Below, piece after piece: positions 50,953 through 59,618 of a DNA stretch of 64,000 bases. Below the pieces are notes generated by a model. It did not search any database, was not told the origin of the DNA, and was given only the letters and a program-made list of their open reading frames with translations. Position 1 is the first letter of the stretch; every line of letters starts with the position of its first letter. The translations under genes and the position numbers were made by a program. The DNA comes from Comamonadaceae bacterium PBBC1 (lineage in GTDB: Bacteria; Pseudomonadota; Gammaproteobacteria; Burkholderiales; Burkholderiaceae_C): NCBI GenBank assembly GCA_002256145.1, contig NKIP01000012.1, positions 1-64,000 on the forward strand, written 5' to 3'.

Positions 50953-51011
50953 GGTTTGGCGATGCTATCCGCGCTGACCCACACCGGCTCCACTTCTGTC
51001 GTATCCGTTTG

Positions 51012-52073
51012 TCAATTGAATCCATGCACCGGGTGACCGTCAGCCGGTTCGTTGTGCGCCTGGCGGTACGCCCCCGGCGTCAGACCCGTCCAGCCTTTGA
51101 AGGCACGGTGGAAGGTGCTGGCTTCTGAAAAGCCCACGCGGGCTGCTACTTCCAAAAGCGGCAAGTCGGTCTGGGTGAGGTATTCGACGGCCACGTCGCG
51201 GCGCAGGGCGTCTTTGATCATTTGGTAGCCCTGGCCTTCGCGCTGCAGGCGGCGGCGCAGGGTTTGGGGGGTGGTGGCCAGCATGTCGCTGATGGCTTCG
51301 AGCGAGGGCATTTCTTCGGCCAGGTAGCGGCGCAGCATGCGGCGGATGCGCTCGGTCAGGCTGGCCTGGTCGCGGTATTTGACAAGCAGGCAGGCCGGGG
51401 CCTGTTGCAAAAACTCTTCTACGCTTTCGGTGTTTTGCACCACGGGCAGGTCGAGCCATTTGGCGTCGAAACGGTAGCCCCATTCACCATCCATCAGGCG
51501 AATGGGGGCCTGGAACAGTTTGGACGCATCGCTGCGCCGGGCCACATCGCGGTCTTGGTAGACGACTTCATCCACCGGGATACGCCGCGCCGCCAGCCAG
51601 CACATGACGCCGTAGCTGAGGAACATGAAGACCCGCACGGCGTAGGCCTGGCGATCATTCAGGGTGTGGCGCGGACTCATGCGCAGATAAGCCACGCCGC
51701 CGCTGACCACCAAGCGCGGCACAAAATCGGGCAAGAGCGCGTGGTAGTAACGCAGCCCGGCGCGCACGGCCTCACCCAGTTTGCGCTGACCCACCAGCAT
51801 GCGGCAGCCCATGGCAAAAGAGCCCAGGGGCAAGGGGGTGGAGCTCAAGCCCCAAAACTCGTCGCGGTGGTGGCGCACCAGCGCCACCATAAGGCGGGCA
51901 AACTGGTTTTGCGTGACCCGCGCCAGTTTGGATTCGAGCAACGCGGGCAGGATGCCCGCACGGCGCAGCACGGCAACGCGGGCGTTGTCGTCCTCGATGG
52001 CCATGAGCATCTGCACCACCTGGTAGGCCGCGATGGTGTGCTGAATGGGCGGGGCGTTGGGCGGGCGGGTCAT
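51012..52073 (-). CDS. AraC-family transcriptional regulator
   Basis: 353 residues with an N-terminal Arabinose_bd-type sensing domain (to about 210) and a C-terminal double helix-turn-helix (residues about 250-345: MLATTPQTLRRRLQREGQGY, VAARVGFSEASTFHRAFKGW). OruR/QhpR-like group. It may control the CoA-transferase/ligase pair upstream across the repeat array; inferred only from position. Confidence 0.88.
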   Translation of the reverse strand: MTRPPNAPPIQHTIAAYQVVQMLMAIEDDNARVAVLRRAGILPALLESKLARVTQNQFARLMVALVRHHRDEFWGLSSTPLPLGSFAMGCRMLVGQRKLGEAVRAGLRYYHALLPDFVPRLVVSGGVAYLRMSPRHTLNDRQAYAVRVFMFLSYGVMCWLAARRIPVDEVVYQDRDVARRSDASKLFQAPIRLMDGEWGYRFDAKWLDLPVVQNTESVEEFLQQAPACLLVKYRDQASLTERIRRMLRRYLAEEMPSLEAISDMLATTPQTLRRRLQREGQGYQMIKDALRRDVAVEYLTQTDLPLLEVAARVGFSEASTFHRAFKGWTGLTPGAYRQAHNEPADGHPVHGFN

Positions 52074-52167
52074 GAAGCAGTTGTCAGGGGTTCGGTACGG
52101 TGAAAGATCATCAATGGTTTTGCGGGTTTGGCCTCAAGATCAACATGGTTGGCTTTGCCGCTGGCTG

Positions 52168-52642
52168 CATGTCGGGGCTGAAGCCGCCGACCTACGAATA
52201 CCGCCTCCGTAGGTCGGTAGCTTTAGCTCCGACATGGTTCGCTTCGGCGCAGGTCTCATGTCGGGGCTGAAGCCGCCGACCTACGAATACCGCCTCCGCA
52301 GGTCGGTAGCTTTAGCTCCGACATGGCTCGCTTCGGCGCAGGTCTCATGTCGGGGCTGAAGCCACCGACCTACGAATACCGCCTCCGTAGGTCGGTAGCT
52401 TTAGCTCCGACATGGTTCGCTTCGGCGCAGGTCTCATGTCGGGGCTGAAGCCGCCGACCTACGAATACCGCCTCCGTAGGTCGGTAGCTTTAGCTCCGAC
52501 ATGGCCAGATCCGGCGCAATGACATGTCGGGGCTGAAGCCGCCGACCTGCGAATACCGCCTCCGCAGGTCGGTAGCTTTAGCTCCGACATGGCTCGCTTC
52601 GGCGCAAGTCTCATGTCGGGGCTGAAGCCGCCGACCTACAAG
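52168..52642. repeat. Family A tandem array, 89-bp period, about 5.4 copies
   Basis: CATGTCGGGGCTGAAGCC starts at 52168, 52257, 52346, 52435, 52523 and 52612 (steps 89, 89, 89, 88, 89). Within each unit the inverted arm GTAGGTCGGTAGCTTTAGCT begins about 42 bases later. Copies are nearly identical. Fills the 620-base gap between the AraC and CoA-transferase genes; no gene is seen in the rest. Confidence 0.92.
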
Positions 52643-52694
52643 ATGCGTTGATTACGGGGGCAATTCTGACTTCAGGGCCTCGAATACGAGGCCT

Positions 52695-53879
52695 CTATCC
52701 TACGACTTTGCGTTGGCACAAAACATCAATCGCGGCGTCATCGAGTCCCGCAGCGGTCAGCAGCTCGCGAGTGTGCTGGCCCTGCAGGGGCGCGGGGCGT
52801 TGCACTTCAAAGCGGTAGCCGCTCATCTGCACTGGCATGGCCAGTTGTGTCATGGTCTCGCCCTGCGCGGTCTGCACCTGCACCCACATGCCCCGGTCTT
52901 GGAAGTGGGGCAGCTGTTGCGCCTCGTCGAGCTTGAGCACAGGGGTCACGCAGCAGTCGGCACCATCGAGCAGCTGCGCCCAGTGGGCCAGTGGGTGGGC
53001 TTGTACCGCCTGGGCCACTTCGCGCCGCACCCAGTTGTTCAAGGCCTGGGTTTTGGGGATGTGGTGCTCGGCCAAATCAGGGCGGCCCAGCAAGGTGCAA
53101 AAGGTGTCCCAGAACTTGTGCTCGAAAGCGCCCACGGCCAGGTAGCGGCCGTCTTGCGTGGGGTACAGGCCATAGCAGGGCAGCGCGCCAGTCAGCTTGT
53201 CGCCACCAGGCGCGGGCACGCGGCCCCGGCTGTGCAGGCCTGCGAGCGGGATCACCGCGTGGGCCAACACGCCGTCGGCAATGGCCACGTCCACATGCCG
53301 CCCCTGGCCCGTGCGCTGCGCGTCGAACAGCGCGGCCAAGATGCCCATGACGGCGGGCATGGTGCCGCCCAGCAAGTCGCCCATGGGCAGGTTGGACAGC
53401 GCCAGCTCGCCCGACGGCGTGCCCACCTGGTCGGCCACCCCGGCATAGCCGCAGTAGTTCAGATCGTGCCCGGCCTTTTGGCTGAGCGGCCCGGTCTGGC
53501 CGTAGCCGCTGATGCTGCAATACACCAAGCGCGGGTTGCGTGCACGCACCTCGTCGTAACCCAAGCCCAGCCGGGCCATCACACCCGGACGAAAGCCTTC
53601 GACCAGCACGTCGGCGGTTTCGCACAGCTGCAGCAAGAGCTGCACGCCTTCGGGGTGCTTCAAGTCCAGGCGCATGCCGCGTTTGTTGCGGTTGAGCATT
53701 TCGCGCACCGGGGGCGAGGCGTAGTCGCCCGTGCCCAGGTCTTCGATCTTGATGACGTCGGCACCCAGGTCGGCCAGGTGCAGGGTGCACATGGGGCCGG
53801 GCAGCAGGCGGGTGAGGTCAAGCACGCGCACGCCTTGCAGCGGCGGGCGGTTGGGCTGATGGGTGGCTGTGCTGCTCAT
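52695..53879 (-). CDS. Class III (CaiB/BaiF) CoA-transferase, racemase-like
   Basis: 394 residues. VLDLTRLLPGPMCTLHLADL, IKIEDLGTGDYASPP with the Asp, and NKRGMRLDLKHPEG fit the alpha-methylacyl-CoA racemase/CoA-transferase family. Start overlaps the ligase stop (ATGA). It may racemise or transfer CoA from an acid activated by the ligase. Confidence 0.87.
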   Translation of the reverse strand: MSSTATHQPNRPPLQGVRVLDLTRLLPGPMCTLHLADLGADVIKIEDLGTGDYASPPVREMLNRNKRGMRLDLKHPEGVQLLLQLCETADVLVEGFRPGVMARLGLGYDEVRARNPRLVYCSISGYGQTGPLSQKAGHDLNYCGYAGVADQVGTPSGELALSNLPMGDLLGGTMPAVMGILAALFDAQRTGQGRHVDVAIADGVLAHAVIPLAGLHSRGRVPAPGGDKLTGALPCYGLYPTQDGRYLAVGAFEHKFWDTFCTLLGRPDLAEHHIPKTQALNNWVRREVAQAVQAHPLAHWAQLLDGADCCVTPVLKLDEAQQLPHFQDRGMWVQVQTAQGETMTQLAMPVQMSGYRFEVQRPAPLQGQHTRELLTAAGLDDAAIDVLCQRKVVG

Positions 53880-55411
53880 GCGCGTGCTGCAGTCTTGCGC
53901 AGTTCGGTTTTTTGGACTTTGCCTGCGGCCGTGAGGGGCAGCTTGTCACGGAAGTCATAACTCTTGGGGCATTTGAAGCCGCTGATCAGCGCATGGCAGT
54001 GCGCCGAGAGTTCTTCGGCGCTGGCCTGCGCACCGGGCTTGAGCACAACGATGGCGTGCACGGCCTCGCCCCATTTCTCGTGGGGCACGCCAATGACGGC
54101 GCACATCGACACCGCCGGGTGGCTGGTGAGGGTGCTTTCCACTTCGGCCGGGTAGACGTTTTCGCCGCCGGTGATGACCATGTCTTTGATGCGGTCGATG
54201 ACGTACAGGTAGCCGTGCGCGTCCATCACGCCGCCGTCGCCGGTGTGCAGCCAGCCGCCGGCCAAAGCCTTGCGGGTGTCTTCTTCGCGGCCCCAATAGC
54301 CTTGCATCACCGCCGGGCCGCGCACCAGGATCTCGCCGTGCGTGCCTGCGGGCAGCTCTTGGCCCTCGGCGTCGGCGATGCGGATCTCGGCCGACACCCC
54401 AGCCTGCCCCGCCGAGCGGATGCGCTCGCTGTCCAGAAAGGCCGCGTCACGGGAAATCGGCAAGGTCGAGACGGCGGCCGAGGTTTCGGTCATGCCGTAC
54501 ACATGGATGAAGTCCACATCAGGGAAAGCCTGCAGCGCACGCCGCAGCAGCGGCAACGTGATGGGTGCCGCGCCCCACAAAATGCGCTCCAGCTTGGGCA
54601 AGCCCAGCGGGTCAAAGCCGGGGGTATCGAGCAGCATTTGCAGCATGCTGGGCACGATGACCAGATCGTTCACGCCTTCGCGGGCCATGATCTCGACCAC
54701 GGGCTGGGGCTGAAATGCTGGAACCGTCACGCAGGTGCCGCCCACCACGGTCTGGCCCAGCATGCGGCCCAGCCCCGCCACATGGAACATGGGCGAGGTG
54801 AGCAAGGTGACGTAATGCGGCGGGTTGGGCACCTCGGCCATGCGCCCCACCAGCGAGGCCCAAAGGTTGCCGTGCGAGAGCATCACGCCCTTGGGGAAGC
54901 CGGTGGTGCCCCCCGTGTAAACGATGGCGGCCAGCGTGTCTGGGGCGCTGCGCACATCTTCCATGGGCACGGCTGCAGCCAGTTGCGCCTCCAGCGGCAG
55001 ATAGCCAGCCGGGGCTTGGGCTTCGCCAATATAGACACGCAGCCGCAGGACCGGCAGGGCGTCGGTCATGGCTTGCGCAGTGGCCATCAGGGCATCGTCC
55101 ACCGCCAGCGCACTGGCCCCGCAGTCGCCCAAGGCGTAGGCCACTTCGGCCGCTGTCCAGCGCGTGTTGATCGGGTTGATCACCAGCCCGGCCCAGGCCC
55201 CGGCCAACAGCAACTCGATCATGCGGTCGCTGTTCAGTGCCAACACGGACAAGCGCTCGCCCGGTTGCAAGCCCAGCGCACGCAGGGCCGACGCGGTGCG
55301 GGCCACCCGGTCCACCAGTTGCCGGTAGGTCTGGCGGCGCGTGCCTGTGACGGTGGCGATCTTGTCGGGGTGCCTTTGCATCGAGCGGTGCAAACCAGCG
55401 GTGAGGTACAT
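53876..55411 (-). CDS. AMP-forming acyl-CoA ligase
   Basis: 511 residues. IVYTGGTTGFPKGVMLSH, VYGMTETSAAVS, GWLHTGDGGVMDAHGYLYV and PLTAAGKVQKTEL with the catalytic Lys. ATG at 55411 has a GGAGA site; a longer start overlaps unrelated sequence. First gene of a two-gene operon. Substrate unknown; branched-chain acids are suggested by the racemase-like partner. Confidence 0.88.
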   Translation of the reverse strand: MYLTAGLHRSMQRHPDKIATVTGTRRQTYRQLVDRVARTASALRALGLQPGERLSVLALNSDRMIELLLAGAWAGLVINPINTRWTAAEVAYALGDCGASALAVDDALMATAQAMTDALPVLRLRVYIGEAQAPAGYLPLEAQLAAAVPMEDVRSAPDTLAAIVYTGGTTGFPKGVMLSHGNLWASLVGRMAEVPNPPHYVTLLTSPMFHVAGLGRMLGQTVVGGTCVTVPAFQPQPVVEIMAREGVNDLVIVPSMLQMLLDTPGFDPLGLPKLERILWGAAPITLPLLRRALQAFPDVDFIHVYGMTETSAAVSTLPISRDAAFLDSERIRSAGQAGVSAEIRIADAEGQELPAGTHGEILVRGPAVMQGYWGREEDTRKALAGGWLHTGDGGVMDAHGYLYVIDRIKDMVITGGENVYPAEVESTLTSHPAVSMCAVIGVPHEKWGEAVHAIVVLKPGAQASAEELSAHCHALISGFKCPKSYDFRDKLPLTAAGKVQKTELRKTAARA

Positions 55412-55592
55412 GCTTGTGTCTCCATCGGCGCGGCCTGATTGCGGCCGTCGCCATGGGGTGATTGCACCGCGCAGGCGGGGCGGCCGCAATCGCTGCAAGG
55501 CTCAAAGGGATTGGCAGAAAGTGACAGGGCGTCAAGCTCAAACATCCTTTGGGGGCCCAACAAGCTCTACCCCATGAGCTTTACTTACAGCA

Positions 55593-55621
55593 TTGACACA
55601 TTAATTTTTAGTAGCTACATT
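55593..55621 (+). promoter_or_regulatory. Promoter of the first brnTA module, apparently leaderless
   Basis: TTGACA (55593-55598), 17-base spacer, TACATT (55616-55621). The ATG is 7 bases after the -10 element, so transcription would start at or near the A of ATG. Direct repeats ACATTAAT flank the spacer core and could bind BrnA. Confidence 0.78.
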
Positions 55622-55627
55622 AATACA

Positions 55628-55897
55628 ATGCGTATCGAGTTTGATCCGATCAAAGACGCCTCGAATCAGATCAAACATGGTCTGTCTTTGGGCATGGCCG
55701 AGGAACTCGACTGGGAATCCGCGCTGGTATGGGTTGATGATCGGTTTGAGTACAACGAGCTGCGAATGATCGCTCTCGCACCCAAGACCGAAACGCTGTA
55801 CTACGTGGCATTTGTTGACCGAGTACCAGCGCGAAGAATCATCAGCCTTCGCCGTGCCAATCGACGGGAGGTAAAGCACTATGTCGAAAATTTCTAA
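55628..55897 (+). CDS. brnT: BrnT-family ribonuclease toxin
   Basis: 89 residues. FDPIKDASNQIKHGLSLGMA, then RIISLRRANRREVKHYVENF at the end: the BrnT signature with the RelE-like fold. Overlaps brnA by 17 bases, the usual toxin-first order. No ribosome site is present upstream, in keeping with a leaderless message. Confidence 0.9.
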   Translation: MRIEFDPIKDASNQIKHGLSLGMAEELDWESALVWVDDRFEYNELRMIALAPKTETLYYVAFVDRVPARRIISLRRANRREVKHYVENF

Positions 55898-56177
55898 GCA
55901 CCCGACTGTACGCATGCCCAGCGTGCAAGAGGACAAGGCCATCACCGCCGCTGCCCGCAGCGATCCGGATGCTCAGCCGCTCACGCCCACGCAATTGCAG
56001 GCCATGGTCCCGCTCAAAAGTTTGCGCGGTCGCCCCAAGTCCGAGAACAAAAAACAGCTGGTTTCGGTGCGCTACAGCCCCGAAGTGCTGGCCTATTTCA
56101 AGTCAACAGGCGAAGGCTGGCAGTCGCGCATGGACAGCGTGCTGCGCCAATATGTGGCCAGCCATTCGAGGCCTTAA
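55881..56177 (+). CDS. brnA: BrnA-family antitoxin
   Basis: 98 residues. Acidic N-terminal toxin-binding part (SVQEDKAITAAARSDPDAQP), then a ribbon-helix-helix (KKQLVSVRYSPEVLAYFKST, GWQSRMDSVLRQYV). Represses its own promoter in known systems. Ends 78 bases before dapD. Confidence 0.9.
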   Translation: MSKISKHPTVRMPSVQEDKAITAAARSDPDAQPLTPTQLQAMVPLKSLRGRPKSENKKQLVSVRYSPEVLAYFKSTGEGWQSRMDSVLRQYVASHSRP

Positions 56178-56255
56178 GCCGCCATCCCCGATAATCACGC
56201 CTTCAGATTTCCCCACGGCTCGCAGGCACTGCGGGCCATTTTTTCGGAGCAAACC

Positions 56256-57233
56256 ATGAGCACTTTCCAAACCACCGGCGCACGCGCCACGGGCCTGGCC
56301 ACCATCGCCGCTGACGGCACCGTGCTGGACACCTGGTTCCCCGCCCCCGAACTGGCCGCCGATGTGGCCGCCAGCGGCAGCACCCGCCTGACCGAAGCAG
56401 AAGCCGTGGCGGCCCTGGGCGTTGACGTGGCTCAGGCCATGGCCCCTTGCGCTGTGCGCAACGCCACCGTGGTCGCCGTGCGCACCGAGATCAAATCCCT
56501 GGCCGACGCACCCGCCGACACGCACGACGCCTACCTGCGCCTGCACCTGCTGAGCCACCGCCTGGTGTTGCCACACGGCGCCAACGTGACCGGCATTTTT
56601 GGCCTGCTGCCCAACGTGGCCTGGACCAACTTCGGCCCCTGCGCCCTGGCCGATGTACCCGCCGCCCGCCTCAAAGCCCGTGGCGCTGGCCGCGTGCTCG
56701 AGATCAAGGGCTTGGACAAATTCCCGCAGATGACCGATTACGTGATCCCGTCGGGCGTGCGCATTGCCAACGCCGACCGCGTGCGCCTGGGCGCGCACCT
56801 GGCCAGTGGCACCACCGTCATGCACGAAGGTTTTTGCAACTTCAACGCCGGCACGCTGGGCTCCAGCATGGTCGAAGGCCGCATCAGCGCAGGCGTGGTG
56901 GTGGATGACGCCAGCGACATCGGCGGCGGCTCGTCCATCATGGGCACGCTGTCGGGTGGCGGCAAAGAAGTCATCAAAGTGGGCAAGCGCTGCTTGCTGG
57001 GCGCCAACGCCGGCATCGGCATCTCGCTGGGCGACGACTGCATCGTCGAAGCAGGTTGCTACATCACCGGCGGCAGCCGTGTTCAGATGCCCGACGGCTC
57101 GGTCATGAAAGCCAAAGAACTGTCCGGCAAAAACGGCATCCTGTTCCGCCGCGATTCACAGTCGGGCGCGCTGCACGCGATTCCCCGCAACAAGAGCTGG
57201 GGCGAGTTGAACGCTGAGTTGCACAAGAACTGA
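56256..57233 (+). CDS. dapD: 2,3,4,5-tetrahydropyridine-2,6-dicarboxylate N-succinyltransferase, long type
   Basis: 325 residues with a left-handed beta-helix (hexapeptide repeats from about residue 175: [51 protein letters not shown]). It uses succinyl-CoA in the lysine/meso-diaminopimelate pathway. The sequence resembles the longer subtype (such as that of actinobacteria) rather than the 274-residue enterobacterial one. GGAG at 56246. Flanked on both sides by brnTA modules. Confidence 0.92.
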   Translation: MSTFQTTGARATGLATIAADGTVLDTWFPAPELAADVAASGSTRLTEAEAVAALGVDVAQAMAPCAVRNATVVAVRTEIKSLADAPADTHDAYLRLHLLSHRLVLPHGANVTGIFGLLPNVAWTNFGPCALADVPAARLKARGAGRVLEIKGLDKFPQMTDYVIPSGVRIANADRVRLGAHLASGTTVMHEGFCNFNAGTLGSSMVEGRISAGVVVDDASDIGGGSSIMGTLSGGGKEVIKVGKRCLLGANAGIGISLGDDCIVEAGCYITGGSRVQMPDGSVMKAKELSGKNGILFRRDSQSGALHAIPRNKSWGELNAELHKN

Positions 57234-57255
57234 TTTTTTAGGTTTTTCTAAGACG

Positions 57256-57290
57256 AACGGCGTGACCACGAAAGTGGGCACGCCGTTTTG
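57256..57290 (+). terminator. Rho-independent terminator of dapD
   Basis: AACGGCGTG (57256-57264) with CACGCCGTT (57279-57287), an inner CCAC/GTGG stem with GAAA loop, and a short T-run, 22 bases after the stop. Confidence 0.87.
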
Positions 57291-57338
57291 ATGTGGCGAA
57301 TGCGGCAAGTTCTATGACGCCATCACGACCTACGGCGG

Positions 57339-57629
57339 TCAAGGCATGATCGGGTGCTCCGCAATGTATTGGCGCAGCGCCGAATCCATTCGGGTTTGCC
57401 ACCCCTGCCCTGTGGCGCGAAACTGTGTGACCACATCACGGGAGAGTCGGATGGTGATGCGCTCTTTGGTCAACTCGGCTTTAGGACGCCCCATGCGCAG
57501 GCGAGGCTTAACCGAGGCCCACTGTTCATCCGTGAAAGGCAAGGCGTCGGGGTCGGTCATCGCAGCAGCGGTGATCGCTGCATCTTCTGTGTCCGTGACA
57601 GAAATATGGGTCGGTTTAAGTTTCGGCAT
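57339..57629 (-). CDS. brnA: BrnA-family antitoxin, second module
   Basis: 96 residues: ISVTDTEDAAITAAAMTDPD, RMGRPKAELTKERITIRLSR, and GWQTRMDSALRQYIAEHP, the same plan as the BrnA at 55881. It follows brnT with a 14-base overlap and converges on dapD. Confidence 0.9.
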   Translation of the reverse strand: MPKLKPTHISVTDTEDAAITAAAMTDPDALPFTDEQWASVKPRLRMGRPKAELTKERITIRLSRDVVTQFRATGQGWQTRMDSALRQYIAEHPIMP

Positions 57630-57882
57630 AGCGTTTCACCTCGCGTTGGTTAGCCTTTCGCAGGCTGATGATTCTTCTCTCCTCGCCACGGGCAACGAAG
57701 ACCACATAAAACAGCCGATCGCCGATGTAACCAATTCCGGCAATACGTTCCTCGCCATAGTCTTGACGTTGATCAGGCCAGGTCACTGCATCCATCCATT
57801 CAAAACCCGCAGCCGCAGCCAGAGACACGCCATGCTTTTGGGTGTTCTTGGCGTCCTTAGCTTGGTCAAATTGGATGCTCAT
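57616..57882 (-). CDS. brnT: BrnT-family ribonuclease toxin, second module
   Basis: 88 residues. FDQAKDAKNTQKHGVSLAAA and RRIISLRKANQREVKRYAE match the BrnT at 55628 but the middle differs, so the modules are diverged paralogues rather than a recent copy. ATG is 7 bases from its -10 element. Confidence 0.9.
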   Translation of the reverse strand: MSIQFDQAKDAKNTQKHGVSLAAAAGFEWMDAVTWPDQRQDYGEERIAGIGYIGDRLFYVVFVARGEERRIISLRKANQREVKRYAET

Positions 57883-57887
57883 TTGAC

Positions 57888-57917
57888 TTATTGTATGGAC
57901 AATAACTTAACAGTCAA
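57888..57917 (-). promoter_or_regulatory. Promoter and operator of the second brnTA module
   Basis: Minus strand: TTGACT (57912-57917), 16-base spacer, TACAAT (57890-57895), then 7 bases to the ATG. The palindrome TTATTGT-N4-ACAATAA (57888-57905) overlaps the -10, a good BrnA site. Leaderless by the same logic as the first module. Confidence 0.78.
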
Positions 57918-57944
57918 TGACTGAGGGTGAGCACCACGCTTCAC

Positions 57945-59276
57945 TCAAAGCCCCTGCACCACCCCAGCATTGACCCGCGCAACCGCGCGAAACTCGTCAC
58001 CGATCCTTGCATCCACCGCCGCGCTTTGCCAAAACTGCAAGGCCAACTCACGCGCTTTTGGCCAGACATTCAAGGTGTGTGCATTGGGGCGCGGCAGCTG
58101 GCTGGACCAGTCTCGCGCCACCACCTCGCCCGCCACCGGCGCGTAATACATGGGCAGCATGTCGTAGGCGGGGGCCAGTTGCCAGCGGTGTTGGTGCAGC
58201 AACAGCGACACATTGCCGTGGTGACGGTCGGTGTTGGCGATCAGGGCGCCAAAGGCGTCGAGCAGGCACAGGGTCTGAATGTCGGCAGCACTCAGGCTTT
58301 CGGCACCAGCGCGGCCGGTCTGCATGGCGGTGGCTGCCCATTGCGATCCGATGCCGATGTAGTGGGCGTCGTACATCTCCAAAGACACCATGCCCACGCG
58401 GCCCTGGCGGGTGCGGTCAAAGCGTCGACTTTGCAAAAAGACGCGGCCACCGGCTTGCACGATGTCGGTCTGCGCGGCGGCAATGCCTGCGGCTTTCAAG
58501 GTTTGCAAGGCCAGTGCCTCGCACACCAGCAAGTCGCGCCAGCGCTGGTCGGCCGAGGCATCACCTGCGGGCGAGAACTTGACCAGCACAGGCACGCCAT
58601 GGGTCACGGCGCAAAACTTGGGTTGCTCACCACCTGCGCTGGAGCCCGGTGCTGCGCTGCCCAGGGCTAGCAGGGCCAGACGCGGGTAGTCTTGAACAGG
58701 TTCACTCACCACCGGGGCGGCGCTGCGGCTGGGTGGCAGGGCCAGGTAACGGTCGAGCGAGGCGCTGCCGATCAGCAGGTTGCCGGGCAAGTCTTCACCG
58801 GCACGCACCAGCGCCAGCAGGATGTGGTCATCGCTCCAGTGCGCCAAATGCGGGGGCAAGGCCAACTCGGGGTGCGCTTGGGCAAAAGCCCGACCCATAA
58901 AGCCTTGGGGACGGGTGTCCATCAAAAACCAAGGCAAGCTGGGGTGAAACTCACTGCGGCCATGGGCCTTGTCAGCTTCGTCCATCCAAAAACCGCCTCC
59001 GGGCAGCGGGTACAAGGTGCCAAAGTTTTGCAGCTCGCCACTGAGCAGCACTTGGTGGATGAGCACCTGCCGCCCCACACCCGGCACATCGCGTGGCAAC
59101 AAATAACGTTGCGCCCTGGCAGCGCCGACCTTGACCACTTGGCCTGATGCCAACAAGGGCGCAAGCAAACGCGAGACGGTGGGCTGGCTCACGCCCAGCT
59201 GCACCTGCAGCTCGGGGCTGCTGGCATGGCCGTTGTGGCGTCGCAGGATCGCGATCAGGGTGTCTGCGGGGTTCAT
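57945..59276 (-). CDS. yjjJ: HipA-family kinase with fused N-terminal winged helix, YjjJ/HipH type
   Basis: 443 residues. The first 60 residues are a winged helix (ILRRHNGHASSPELQVQLGV, SQPTVSRLLAPLLASGQVVK), then a HipA fold with the catalytic Asp at residue 350 in ANTDRHHGN and LAPAYDMLP. No separate HipB gene is adjacent, so DNA-binding and kinase parts are on one chain, as in YjjJ. The inverted repeat CATTGAA/TTCAATG around the start suggests autoregulation. Confidence 0.88.
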   Translation of the reverse strand: MNPADTLIAILRRHNGHASSPELQVQLGVSQPTVSRLLAPLLASGQVVKVGAARAQRYLLPRDVPGVGRQVLIHQVLLSGELQNFGTLYPLPGGGFWMDEADKAHGRSEFHPSLPWFLMDTRPQGFMGRAFAQAHPELALPPHLAHWSDDHILLALVRAGEDLPGNLLIGSASLDRYLALPPSRSAAPVVSEPVQDYPRLALLALGSAAPGSSAGGEQPKFCAVTHGVPVLVKFSPAGDASADQRWRDLLVCEALALQTLKAAGIAAAQTDIVQAGGRVFLQSRRFDRTRQGRVGMVSLEMYDAHYIGIGSQWAATAMQTGRAGAESLSAADIQTLCLLDAFGALIANTDRHHGNVSLLLHQHRWQLAPAYDMLPMYYAPVAGEVVARDWSSQLPRPNAHTLNVWPKARELALQFWQSAAVDARIGDEFRAVARVNAGVVQGL

Positions 59277-59306
59277 TGAATGGATATATGAATAGATATT
59301 TCAATG
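59274..59306 (-). promoter_or_regulatory. Inverted repeat at the YjjJ-type start
   Basis: CATTGAA (59274-59280) and TTCAATG (59300-59306), one arm overlapping the start codon, in an AT-rich leader. A site where the fused winged helix could bind and repress. Confidence 0.5.
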
Positions 59307-59345
59307 ATACAACGCATTCAAGTTCTTGTATTTAAATGAATATTT

Positions 59346-59468
59346 TCAGAATTTGATAACAACCAGGAATTTCAATGGCGTGGTTTTACCGACCTGGCGC
59401 GGACCGGTAAGGAACACCATTTTGTGGGCCAGATCGGCCTGCACACGGTCATCAAGGTAGCGTTTCAC
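59346..59468 (-). pseudogene. 5' fragment of an AAA-type ATPase gene (DUF4143-like)
   Basis: From GTG at 59468 the frame reads VKRYLDDRVQADLAHKMVFL then TGPRQVGKTT, the opening and Walker A of ATPases of the DUF4143 group, but after 40 codons the frame stops at 59346. The rest of the gene, normally about 380 codons, is absent. AT-rich junctions lie on both sides; 59470-59618 shows no gene. Confidence 0.78.
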
Positions 59469-59618
59469 GCCGCCATTTTTCGACTTTTTTACAGGACTTT
59501 GACAAATAGTCGCAACTTTTATTCAAAGTACTGCATAAAAGTCGTAAATCTGGTGCGGCAGTACCCATGTCGCACCAGGGCCAAGACAGGCCCAGCCCCC
59601 TCAGCGACGCCACCTCTC

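Noticed and set aside
52168-52642. Possible CRISPR array
   Set aside because: Both the arms and the linkers are conserved from unit to unit, the repeats are palindromic arms of about 26 bases in both orientations, and no cas gene is present; it is a tandem array of hairpin elements.
53912-55438. 508-codon plus-strand open frame
   Set aside because: Antisense shadow of the acyl-CoA ligase at 53876-55411.
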